Source: Fomes fomentarius (lineage: Eukaryota > Basidiomycota > Agaricomycetes > Polyporales > Polyporaceae). From it: a stretch of 64,000 bases of DNA. Positions within the stretch are counted from its first letter, which is position 1; each line of letters opens with the position of its first letter. A program made the translations under genes and the position numbers. The notes under the pieces were generated by a model. That model was not told the origin of the DNA, did not search any database, and was given only the letters and a program-made list of their open reading frames with translations. Of the stretch, positions 46,551 to 56,953 are shown piece after piece. The DNA is taken from NCBI GenBank assembly GCA_022606135.1, contig JABYQN010000010.1, forward strand, positions 1,612,001 through 1,676,000, in the 5' to 3' direction.

Positions 46551-48176
46551 ATGCTCTTACTGTCTTTCGTTCCTACGCTCCTGACAGCTGCATTGCTCGT
46601 CGCGCCCGCCACCGCGCGCGTCAGAAAGGAGGGGAACGTCTGTACGGTGATCCCCAACAGAGATGGGAGGGACGACTCGCCCTCCATCCTCTCCGCGTTC
46701 GCGCAATGCAAGCGCAACGCAAAGGTCGTGTTCCTGAACGAGACGTACCACATCGAGCGCGTCATGGCGACCCACGGTCTGAAGAACGTCGAAGTCGATA
46801 TACGCGGAACGCTCTTGGTACGTGTCTACCTCCCCTCCCTCGCGAGTATCGTGTCCTTTAGCTCACCACGACGACCGGCGCCGTGAAGTGGGGAACGGAC
46901 ACCGCGTACTGGATCAAACACAGCACTCCCCTTGAATATCAGAACCAGAGCGTCGCCTGGGACTTTGGAGGCGACGACGTCTTCTGGACCGGGCATGGAT
47001 ACGGCACGTTCGACGGGAACGGGCAGATCTGGTACGTACGTAGCACTCACCCGTACCCTGATCTCCCCTCCCTCCGAGTCTCGCACTGACACATAACATC
47101 GACATGCAGGTATGACCTTGCCAACGGGACCAGCAACATGGCCGGGCGGCCCATCAACCTCGTCATCCGCCACTCGTCCAACTTCACGATGCGCGGCATG
47201 CGCTTCGTGCAGAGCCAGTTCTGGTCGCTCGCCGTGCACACCGCGCGGGACCTCCTCTTCGAGGACATCTTCGTCCACTCCGTCTCCAACAGCAGCATGC
47301 GTCGTCGCCATCCGCGACTTCCCACTCTACTACTGATACTACTAAGTACTAAGTACATGATGTTTGTAATTAGGCGCCCACACAGAACACGGACGGCATC
47401 GACACCTTTTACACGGACAACATCACCTTGCGCCGCTGGGACGTGACCGGGGGCGACGACGCGGTCGCGCCCAAAGCCAATACGTCGAACATGCTCATCC
47501 AGGACTCGCAGTTCCACGGTACGGAGGGTACCGCTATTGGCTCCATCGGGCAATATAAAGGCGTATTCGAGTTCATCGAGAACGTCACTGCGGAGAGGAT
47601 CATCTGCGACGGGTGCTCGTATCTTGGCTATGTGAAGACGTGGACGGGGGTGCAAAAGGGATTTCCGCCAAACGGTATGTCTAGCGATGCAAGGCGGTCG
47701 TAGGGCCCGCATCCTCACTGGTACATGCGCTCTACATAGGTGGTGGCGGAGGGATAGGATATGTGAAGAACATCGGTCAGTCTTCGCGCGCGCCCAGTGC
47801 AATCGCGCTGTGGGATGGCATGTGCCTCACAATGCTGACATGGTAACGTTTTCGCGCAGTCTTCCGCGACTCCAAAGTCTCGAACATCCACCACGCTGTC
47901 GCGCATATTTCGCAGTGCACCTCTTACAACGGGCAGGCGGGCGAATGCGACACATCGACGTTCCAGATCTCGGACGTCACTTGGTTCAACATTTCCGGCA
48001 CGGTGTCTAACAACTTCCTCGCCACTCTCCAGTGCTCCGCAGCCGCGCCGTGCACGGACATCGTCATCTCGGGCGCTGACGGCTTAGTCTTCAACTCGAC
48101 GGAGCCGGCACCGAGCGTGGAGTGTAGCAATGTCGAGCTCGGGCCTAGTAGTACCACGTGCAACGGGAGCGGGTGA
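46551..48176 (+). CDS. GH28 pectinase (exo-polygalacturonase-like), copy 2
   Basis: Tandem paralogue of the preceding gene. Exons 46551-46817, 46862-47031, 47110-47296, 47374-47674, 47740-47775 and 47860-48176 give 425 residues. Exons 3 and 5 have the same lengths as in copy 1 (187 and 36 nt). A signal peptide lies at the start. GH28 sites: NTDGIDTFY, GDDAVAPK, FHGTEGTAIGS, YVKTWTG. Exon 3 must end at 47296 to keep the frame, but the next bases are atgcgt, not gtgcgt, so the donor is non-canonical. If that intron is not removed, translation ends early. Whether this copy still makes full enzyme is open. Confidence 0.85.
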
Positions 48177-48688
48177 GCAGCGAGGTATTCATATGCTACG
48201 CCGTAGTACGAGGTTCGCTGTCAGTTAACCTTTAAATGTGCAACTACGTACGGATCCGGATGAGCTTCATTTTCCCGATGCACATGAGCGTCTTCGGAGG
48301 ACGTATCCAGTCAAACAAGCATGCATATGCGCTGTCGATGAGACTAGTACTACGTACAAGCGACGCGGCGGTCTATGTGATCGCCGGTACTCCACTTCGT
48401 ACACGCCAACATACAGCAACACCACCCGCCACCTGCAGCAACGACTCGTTCCACCATAGAGCATAGGGCATGCATGGCCACGCACTGCGATCTCGGATCG
48501 AAGTGCATGGGAAACGTCCAAGGAAGGTTTCTCTCGCGCGCGACGCGTCACGAGGGCGCCAAGAAAGATGAGGTAGCGCGGGGATGTGGGTTGGGAACGA
48601 GGAAGACGCAGCCATACAATGAGCACGTCTCCTAGGATGTCATGCGATGAGAAAAGGGGAAAGGGGAAGACGCAAGCTCTGCTAGCGG
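48177..48688. other. Intergenic between convergent genes
   Basis: 512 bases between 3' ends; nothing recognised. Confidence 0.6.
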
Positions 48689-49912
48689 CTACCTGGGCCA
48701 ATACGTCGGTGTCGGCAGCCTGCTACTGCACGACCGCATCGATCGGATGCTCCCGCTGGACTTCATGGAACGCAGGCTCGCCGCGCTGGTACCAGAACCG
48801 CGTCCACTGCGAGCACCACCACGGGTGCGCAGCGGCGGGGAGTCCCACAGCGGGAACGGGCCCGAGATGCTTGGTCGTTCAAGTGCGGCTGCTTTCGACT
48901 TCGCCGGCGTCTTGGGAGAATGGAGTTTATTCGAGGACGGTGGTGAGGAGCAGGAGGAAGAGGAGGGTGGCCCAAAGAGCCACTTGAAGCTGAAAAAACC
49001 GCTGAGGCCACGGGCCTTCTTCGGTAGGGGCGGGGACATGCACGAGCTCGGCTCGCGCTCATGGTCGTCTTCGTAGTCGTCATCTTCGTAGTGAATCGTG
49101 GGCACGTCGAGGAACTTGACCGAAGGCGCCTTCCGGCGGCGCGTCCGGACTGATGAGCTCGATGATAAAATGGACTTGGCGGGGGCAGGACGCGTGCGCG
49201 AGGAGGACATAGATGACACGGACCCAGAACGCTTCCGTGATGTGCGCGACGGCGCGAAGATGCGCTCGCTCGTGTGACCGAGTACGGGGGAGGAACGGGA
49301 GTCCGTCGAGGACTTTGACGAGCTTGCTCGCATCCCGATAATGCCAGACCAGAAAGACGTATGGGAGCTATTGGCCGACCGCTCAGGCGGGTCGTCAGAG
49401 CTGACCCATGCATCAGGATAGTTAATTTGAGCTGATACAAAGGGTATCTCTGGCATTTCGTCGTACTCGGGGATGGATTCCATCGATATCTGTGATGAGG
49501 AGGATGCGTCGCTATCGGTTGTAGATGGCGTGGGTGGAGTCTATAGAGGCATGATTACTCCAGCATCTGCACCTCGGATGAATGGTACTTACCAAGGAAT
49601 ACGATATGGGGAGTGCGCTGCATTGAGGAAGCTCTTGCATCGGGCGACGACGACGCCGCTGCTTGGAATAGATGTCAGTCGGTGTCCGGCAACAGACCAG
49701 ATCGGGACGCACTGAAGATGATGAACACTCTCCCAGAGTTGCTGTTGATGAAGAGGCACTGCTGCCAGAATTCTGCCCGAGGTGTTACAATAGGCCCTTG
49801 GAAAGGGAGAGCACGCGTAACTCACGTTTCCGTATCGCCCTGATTGCTGCCAGTCTGCCCAGATACGACCATCGTTCTTGGGGACAACGTAATAGCTGCT
49901 AGGATTCTGCAT
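48689..49912 (-). CDS. Serine-rich protein of unknown function
   Basis: Exons 49912-49826, 49772-49593 and 49540-48689 give 372 residues in frame. Low complexity with many Ser, Arg and Pro. A segment reading APSVKFLDVPTIHYEDDDYE recalls a short motif I have seen in other basidiomycete hypothetical proteins. Close to it is a small hydrophobic patch (LSGFFSFKWLFGP). No enzyme domain or signal peptide is visible. Probably an intracellular, phosphorylated, disordered protein; function unknown. Confidence 0.7.
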
Positions 49913-50630
49913 AGCTTGATGATGAACGCTGGATGCACCAGATGAAAATTGGAGGAGAAGTAGAGGGACCGAGAAAACTCACTCAAGCGAGGGCAGGGGG
50001 GATGTGGTAAGAGGAAAAGAGCGACCCCAAGGCTCGGAATCGCTGACCGGCCTTTACTATCCACACGTGCTGTGAGCCGTGCGTCTGACTGGCGTCAGCA
50101 TGAAGTACAGAATGGAGGAGCCTTCCGAGTCACCGGCTTCCAGGGTGCATCGTGGAGAAGGCGTGTATCAATGGCGCGAACACGAGGCACGTGGACATAC
50201 CGAGATTTCCTCTTGGGATGGATTCGCAGGGTCTCTCGGTCGTAATGGAAAGACGTATGATACACAGGGGGCATTCGCAGGAGATATTCTTGTCTCGGAA
50301 GGGAGCAGGACGGAACTTGATGGCGCGGAGAGCAAGGAGAGGCGCCGGGCTAGTAGTATGGGCGGCCCGAAAAGTGAAGAACACCTGGTAGCTTGGCCAC
50401 GGTGAAAAGGGACACACTTATCGCACGCGAAGCACCTGCACAGCACGAGAGCAAGCTTGTTCGTAACTGCGGAACGAGCATCAGCGCAAGGCTTAATAGA
50501 GCGAGGCAGCCTGCCTCCAACATGACCCAACAGGGCAGAACGCACCATAAGACATTATTGTATGAAATTGAGTAAATCTACCGCAGCATAGCGATCCGAT
50601 GCGTACCATCTCCCCGGAGTCTGCACGACC
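49913..50630. other. Intergenic, Ser-rich gene to mL43
   Basis: 718 bases. Open frames exist on both strands around 50.1-50.5 kb but overlap as shadows without motifs. No gene supported. Confidence 0.5.
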
Positions 50631-51137
50631 TCATATCTTGAACGGTTCCTCCACGTGCAGCCCGCTCCAGATACCCCTCGTGGCCTCTGTTCGACTTTCC
50701 ACCGTGAGTCTCTTGAGAGGCTTGATTTTGGCACCGGAAGAGTCGAGCAACAGCTCAACCTTCTTCTCGATACCATTCACCTCAAAATCCTTGAGACCGA
50801 TGACCTTGTCTCGGTTGTTGACTTCATAGAAGCCACCTTGAGCAACGGCGCGGGCATGCATGTGTTGATTCTAGGACTCACTATAAAAACCACGTATGAC
50901 AGGTTCCCTATTACTCCTCTGCCTCACCACAAACTCAACGTGGGGATTGGCGCGTGCGAGGGGCTCGAGGTGATTGTGGATGTAGGTACGAAGGTTGGCC
51001 GAGGATGCCCAGTTATCGCAGTACTCGAAGACCAGTTTCCGGATTTGAGGGATGAAAGCTCCGTGACCGTTTGCAGGCAGCGAATGCTGCTGCGCACGAA
51101 GGAAAGGTTTGAGCGTGGGGGCGAGCTTGGAAGCCAT
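50631..51137 (-). CDS. Mitochondrial ribosomal protein mL43 (L51/S25 family)
   Basis: Large-subunit mitoribosome protein of the thioredoxin-like L51/S25/CI-B8 fold. Exons 51137-50882 and 50821-50631 give 148 residues. Landmarks: IRKLVFEYCDNWASSANLR, HVEFVVRQRSNREPVIRGFY, NNRDKVIGLKDFE, all typical. The intron ends at an aag acceptor (50822-50824); an alternative acceptor upstream would give GGFYEVNNRD. The C-terminal extension (WSGLHVEEPFKI) is common in fungal members. Confidence 0.9.
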
Positions 51138-51322
51138 GATCAGACCTCTACGTAGCCTGACAGTGCAGTGAGCGAGAGGTGTGCAACTGTAACTGTTACT
51201 ATACGTGGGAACGTCACGCTCTCGTCTTACGCGCGCCAACTTCCTGGGGTCACAGAGTTGCCAAATCACCACAATACAACACGACGTTATGGCATGCAAG
51301 GTTCGTAAAGAGATATCGTATA

Positions 51323-52240
51323 CTAAATTATCAAGGCTCGCCGAACATAGGAGATCTCCACGAAGTCTGCTACTTGCAGATATAGCGCCGCGACAGCAAT
51401 TCCTAAAGCAAACGCAACCACCCAATCTTGTACACGACGCCGGTCGATACGAGACTTAGCAGCAACCGCCGGTCCCTTTGGTACTCGATCGCCCTCTGCA
51501 GAGTTCGCTTGTTTCATCACAGCAGTACTCTTCAGCGCCTGGGGCGCATGAGCTGCCGTGACGAGACCAGCCAGCCCATCAATGCTGTGAGCATTATTCT
51601 CTGCCCAATACCCCTTCAATCCGTTCTTACAGATCGCAGTAGGTCCCTTTTCACATGCATCCAGATGTTTGAGGAGGACTTGGCGATGTCCCCGGAATTC
51701 GTAATACGGAACAGCGTATCCACAAGACTGAGTGAATAGTCAGTGTCGAATGAACGCAAGTGGCGAAGATACAGAAGACATACGGTCCCAACTCTGTGCA
51801 CATCAATGACGATTGCCGCACGCGAACCTGGACGACGGTTCCCGGGTGGTATCAACTCGTCGTACTCCGGGGTACCGAACTCATGGAATGTGCCTGTGCA
51901 ATGCGCAGTTAGGCGTCGAGCTTCGGGGGTCTTATTACACACAATCACACACACCTTTCCCGAAGAGGCGCACGGTGCGTGGAGGACCTTCGAAGGCACA
52001 GAACAGTAGCGTAATGCGACCATTCTCCCGCAAATGCGAAATGGTTTCGACCCCGCTGCCGGTAAGGTCCTGATACCATACGCGAGTGGGAGAGATTACA
52101 TGGAAGGAGTCGCGAACGCCCTTAGGAGAGACATTCACATGTCCCTCAGGATTCAATGGCGCACTCGCGACCCAGAAGATCTCTTGCTTGAGGATCCATG
52201 GGATGAGCTCGGTGGGTATGGCGTCGTAGAACTGTCCCAT
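51323..52240 (-). CDS. PNPOx-like split-barrel protein with C-terminal anchor, copy 3
   Basis: Exons 52240-51955, 51893-51784 and 51727-51323 give 266 residues. Very similar to copy 2: IFWVASAPLNPEGHVNVSPK, WYQDLTGSGVETISHLREN, RPGSRAAIVIDVHR, SCGYAVPYYEFRGHRQ. The tail holds RRRVQDWVVAFALGIAVAAL, a single membrane span, and then a short polar end. Intron positions equal those of copy 2. It lies downstream of TPR copy 3 on the same strand, so PNPOx and TPR genes are neighbours twice. Confidence 0.9.
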
Positions 52241-52706
52241 CTGGAACTGAGAGAAAGGTTGACAGCACAGTCGAGGTCGAGGGGATCGATAAGCTTGAAG
52301 AGAGGCCCAAGGACCTGCCAGGGACTGGGAGAAGAAGACACGTCAACCTTACTCTTATGACGACTTCTGAACCTAGAAGATGACCCTGGGATGACCGACG
52401 GCCGCGTGTCCTCCGACACCTCGTAGTCTGAGTACTCTACTTGCCGCATCAGGCGCGCCTCCAACATGGTAACCCGTGTTCGGTAAGCCCGCCCACGACT
52501 CCGCCCTATGATTCGCGGTTGCTGAGCTGCCAAACAACAGTCAATGTCGTTTGACATGTGTCTGAACTGATACCCAAGTATTACGAGCAGGCTGTAGACA
52601 GCTTACACCCGCGTTGATTTCACGAAATTGTCACATGTATGCAACACGTGTACACACCCGACACCGATTCTGCTCGGGACCGCTCACCAGCACTGACACT
52701 TTATAG
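52241..52706. other. Intergenic, TPR copy 3 to PNPOx copy 3
   Basis: 466 bases. An open frame on the minus strand (to 52557) overlaps the PNPOx start in another frame and has no motif; treated as chance. Confidence 0.5.
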
Positions 52707-55033
52707 TTAGTAATCGGAGTCGGCCTTTTGCACGATGTCATTCTCCGAGAGCCTGCCCTCTCGGATGTCCTCCAACCATGCCCAACGTTGATCCATGGCC
52801 GGCTGGAACAGTTCATGGCGTCCCACGCTCAAGGCATCCGCTGAGAACTCCCAGATTTTCTTCACAAGCGGGATCGACCTATCCATCTGGTCTAGGAGGA
52901 GAAGCAGGTACTTGAGGGGCCCCCCGGCTTCCCAGTGCGCTTGGAAGGCGCAGTGAGTGAACCCTGACAGGGTTGTTGGCCGGTGTATTAGCGACGGAGA
53001 CACGAGGCGCTGTCGGATACCGAAAGGAACAGGACGCACAAGTGAAGCGCTCTTCGTCTATGGGATAAAGCTTGACGGCCTCCATATACTCACACCCCAC
53101 TTTCCACAGAAGATCGCAGGCCTCTGGAGTTCCTCTTTGCACTCCCCGCGAGCACAGTAGGAGAGCGGTGTGACGATAGTAGAACGCGCGGGTGCTGCCT
53201 CAAACCATCAACACTGTAACCGTACATTTAAATGATTGGGGGATTCTCACGCGTGAGCCTGAGCAGCGGGATAGCGATAGAAGGCATGATAAAAGCCAAT
53301 GGATCCACCATTCCTATACATCACTCCAGCGGTCGGGAGTTCCTCTAAGATCTCATCGGCACCTGTATGTAGATCTCGGAGTTGCATCGGGTACCTAGAG
53401 TTAGCGCCAGAGTGGTTGGAGTAGGCCTGTGCGATCCGTCTGCTTAGCATCGGTGACTACTCCTGAGCGGGCAATTGAATTCGTACCGTCACACACATGT
53501 CCAGACGCATACACTTGATAACGCCAATGAAAGCGGGTTTGAAGATCGCGCCCCTATCGTCGTCAGAGACGTCCTTGTAGCGCTCCTTGCCCCATGCTAT
53601 GACTTCCAACGCCGAGTCCAAGAACGCCGAGACCAATCTCCGGGCTGCTCCGAGCCTTGCTCTCCATGAAGGCACGTATGATCCAAGCTCCGTCGCCATT
53701 TGAGTAGGTTGATTGAGTCGCAGGAAATACGCAGTACGATCATACCTCACAACAAGGGAGAGCGCAGGGCGTACAGAGTCCCATCCTTCTGCGCCCAACC
53801 GTCTCGGGAGTTCTTCGATAATCTGCTTCGACCCGCTCTGTGCCCATCTGGAGGCATCTCGCCGAGTCACTTCAAACGCCACTGATGGATTGACTATAAG
53901 TCGTAATTTAGTTACGAGAGTGAGCACACTCACTCTGCTTGTGGTACAAATCCAAGAATGCATCGTCCGTGACATGAAATACGCGTTCATCAGTCAGAAT
54001 GGCGTTCGATAGAACCTCGATTACCTGTGAAGCAGTCAGTTGTCTATACGTGGCGATGCCCATAGGTGGAACATGCTCACACCCGGACGTCCGTAATAGC
54101 CCGTCCCTCCCCCTGAGGTTATCGTTGTTCTTACTTGCCTCATGTCGTTCACCGCTTCTTCCCATTGCTAACGATTCAGGTCGGTCAACAATGCCGTCGT
54201 TGCTGAACGATGCGAACGTACCTGGTAAGCGTAACAGATGATCCAGGCCTGACACCATCCAGCTCAGCGGTAGTAAGGAGATACAGGAGTCGCACCAAGC
54301 AAGAAACTTAACGTACGCTGCTGTCCCAATATCCCTGAGCCGACAAATGCGGAAGCAAAGGAGCGGCGCGATTCCAAGGCGCATTCTCAATACTCCGCAT
54401 GGTAACCCCAGGCCACGGTGCGCGTTCGGAGAGCTCGGATTCAGTCACAGCTAGTCCTTGCCTGTATTGAGCTCTTTGCCGCTGCTGCGCCGGAGTGAGA
54501 TTCTCAGTAGGAAGTAGGGAAAGAGCACGCTTCCAAGTCGAGACAGCGAGGTCCGGTCGGGAAAGACCCTAAATTATCATCGAAACGCGGTCGTCAGTAC
54601 AAACATTCGCGTGATTGGGTACGAGGGCAGTATGAGGGGTGAGTCTGCTCACCAATCTTGCAGCCGCCAGGAGAGCCCACGCCTTCGCGTAACCAGGGTC
54701 AAGTTCGGTTGCCTGCAATACGGCGAGAAGATTCAGAGAGGAATAACAGCGCGCAACGCAGCATCGTACTTTCCCAGCATCGGTGGACGCGTCCATGTAT
54801 CTACCAGGGCCATGAGTCAAGGTAAGCCAGTTCATTCATGATGCAGTAGTAAGCAGTCCGACTCACCTATCCAGACCAAGAGAGCATGCAGCACGGTCGC
54901 AGTAGAGGCTTGCGTTCTTGTCATCGTGACGGAGTGCCTGCGTATACTTTTTGTGTGCACCAGCAAAGTCGTTCTCCACGAACAATACGTTGCCCTCGCC
55001 CTTGAGCTGCTCCGTTGCGTCGCTGTATGACAT
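52707..55033 (-). CDS. TPR-repeat protein, copy 3 (altered exon 9)
   Basis: Exons on the minus strand: 55033-54867, 54800-54770, 54712-54653, 54568-54317, 54248-54222, 54167-54081, 54024-53934, 53881-53746, exon 9 ending at 53487, 53426-53251, 53194-53040, 52963-52707. Landmarks: NDFAGAHKKYTQALRHDDKN, WNRAAPLLPHL, AWIICYAYQ, GFYHAFYRYPAAQAHA, HCAFQAHWEAG. The acceptor expected before exon 9 (near 53691) reads gacg, not an AG. The exon is 2 nt longer than the 202 nt of copies 1 and 2. If the 55-nt intron 8 is kept, the frame stays open and rejoins the conserved SAFLDSALEV. So it may be functional with new residues, or decaying. Confidence 0.75.
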
Positions 55034-56163
55034 GATGATGAAGGCGAAGGAAGAGTTCGGATAGGGCGCGACGATTGAACTCGTCGTAACCTGTTTCACA
55101 TCTTCAGGGTCGTGTTTTGAGTCATTATTCTGCCGTTCCACGTCGACATTCAAGTTCGCAACTGGATTACCCTTTGCAGTGGTCCGCAAGCTGCCGAGAC
55201 TTCGAATGAGCCGTCTATGGTCATGCCGTCTTCCGGAACAACACAATTCTCTTCACCCATAGCTTCACCTCCTCGCTTACTGTTACAGCGGGCAAACGAT
55301 TGTGCCGCGAGGTGATGATTATGAGGGCCTGACACGCCAAAAACATTGCGGACCACTCGACGGCCACAGGCAGAATGATGAACGATGGAGAATAGACGTC
55401 TCGAGGCAGATGGCTAGGCTTCCGAAAAATTCTTCGCGGACCTTCAGAAGTCAGATCGTCTCGCAGAACAGACATGTGCCCGCCCTTGTTGCCAGTGGAT
55501 TCTGCGGGTCCCCGTATACCCTTCATCTTCAGCATCTTCTCATGAATTCGTGCAGTTCCGCAAGGAGATGGGCGCACCGGCATCGTATTGCAAGCTTAAT
55601 GCGGAGTCAAGGTACTTGATTCCCTCATGACCACACAGATTGTTGTAGGATAAGTAACAGTATGCGTTACCTGCATGAGTGCATCCAACCGGGAGCACTT
55701 AACACCACGCCATCCAAGTATCTACGTCCGATCTGCAGTGAGCATCGCTGACCCATGATGAGAAGGCAAGCGTACCGCAATTGTCGAGCAAGCGCGGGCG
55801 TACAGCTTGATCTGGCCTCACTGGCCAGCCACGCAGGAGGTTAGGTGCCGGGAGCAGATGAATACAGAATCTCAGGAATGTCGTATGTCTGGGAGAACAC
55901 AAAGGGCAATCTCATCTACCAGACACCACTCACCCCAAGGACTGCATCCGAAGGACGCGGATCACGCTCAATATCTTTCTGCAATAGCACCACATGGGAT
56001 TGCCACGACCGATATTCATGTCCTACCCTACGTGTGATGCCGTCAAAGTCGTGGTTTTTTGAAGGTTCTTCGAAGGTTCGTCCAGCCGGTTCATCACACC
56101 ACGCAGAGAGGTTCAGAACGGCCAGTCCTGAAGACGCATGCCTATGCCGTGAGACTATAGACG
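55034..56163. other. Intergenic region of 1.1 kb between TPR copy 3 and MGR2
   Basis: No gene supported. Minus-strand open frames at 55221-55583 and 55916-56203 have a hydrophobic patch or a basic tail but no family signature and no closing splice logic. Confidence 0.45.
55161..55215 (-). promoter_or_regulatory. Conserved upstream block of TPR copy 3
   Basis: On the minus strand it reads gaagtctcggcagcttgc and then gcaaagggtaatcc, matching the blocks before copies 1 and 2. It lies 128-182 bases before the start codon. The region is also in frame with the TPR ORF, so part of it could be translated if an upstream start were used. Confidence 0.5.
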
Positions 56164-56743
56164 TCACTGCGAGTCTGACCTCTGCGCCTTCTCCCGTGCC
56201 CATTGCAGTCTCATATTCGTCAGGCCGTCCGTCCGCGACCGCATCATAGGTGAGGTGAGTTGCAGTCGTGCGGCCTCAAGATGTGGAGGAAGTTCCCCAT
56301 CATTACGAATGACCTGCGTGCATTGCAGTAAGGAATAGCGTCGCACAAGTGAATAGTTGGTTTCGTACCGAACCAATGGCAAGGAAAAACGAGAACGTGG
56401 CAGCACTACCGAGCATATATTGTGACAGAGTTGGAAGGACTCCACGAGGACCTGCGCCTCCTCTACAACACGTATGAGCAGGTGTCTAACTCGACGTAAG
56501 AATTTGCAACATACCGGAGGATACTGTAGCTTCCGAACAGGAAGCCCATGGTCAGCCCAACACCCGCACCCATGACAGCACCCATTCTATAGTTTCCTCA
56601 GTTCGACATCCTCGCGCGTGAAATGATTATGCATACTTCACTGCGAGACATGCGACGCTCAATACACAGTTCCTGAACGCTAAACGGATAGTAGATGACG
56701 CACATTTCTGCCAGACGGTTGGTCCAGCGTGACCTTGGGGCAT
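56164..56743 (-). CDS. MGR2: Mgr2/Romo1-family mitochondrial inner membrane protein
   Basis: Mgr2/Romo1 is a small two-span subunit that gates the TIM23 translocase laterally. Exons on the minus strand: 56743-56704, 56640-56637 (4 nt), 56586-56515, 56462-56369 and 56313-56164, giving 119 residues. Only the 4-nt exon joins TVWQ-K to LKMGAVMGAGVGLTMGF in frame. Next come FGSYSILRGGAGPRG, the family hallmark, and LSQYMLGSAATFSFFLAIGS, the second span. About 45 hydrophilic residues follow the usual end (VIRND), an extension longer than in animal Romo1. Divergent from PEX10 with about 210 bases between start codons. Confidence 0.9.
56637..56640 (-). other. MGR2: 4-nt microexon of the MGR2 gene
   Basis: tgaa on the minus strand, preceded by ctcgcag and followed by gtatgc. 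The flanking introns are 63 and 50 nt. It supplies two bases to each of two codons (Leu and Lys of the conserved LKMG). Confidence 0.8.
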
Positions 56744-56953
56744 GGCTACTGGTGGCATTATTGATTAGAACTAGGCTGTATACGGGAGAAATATGCGAAG
56801 CAGAGAGGACGAGAGCAATCTGACGTCGTGATGGTCGGTCGCAACTTGCCAGTGCGTCACTCAGACTGTGGCGCCCATGCGGCCCAACACGGCGCTTCAC
56901 TTCCCCACCAGTCCTCTGTCCTCCGTCCTCTCGCACCGATACTACGCATGATC

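Noticed and set aside
52153..52557. Minus-strand open frame overlapping the start of PNPOx copy 3
   Set aside because: Different frame from the conserved MGQFYDAIP start and no counterpart upstream of copies 1 and 2.
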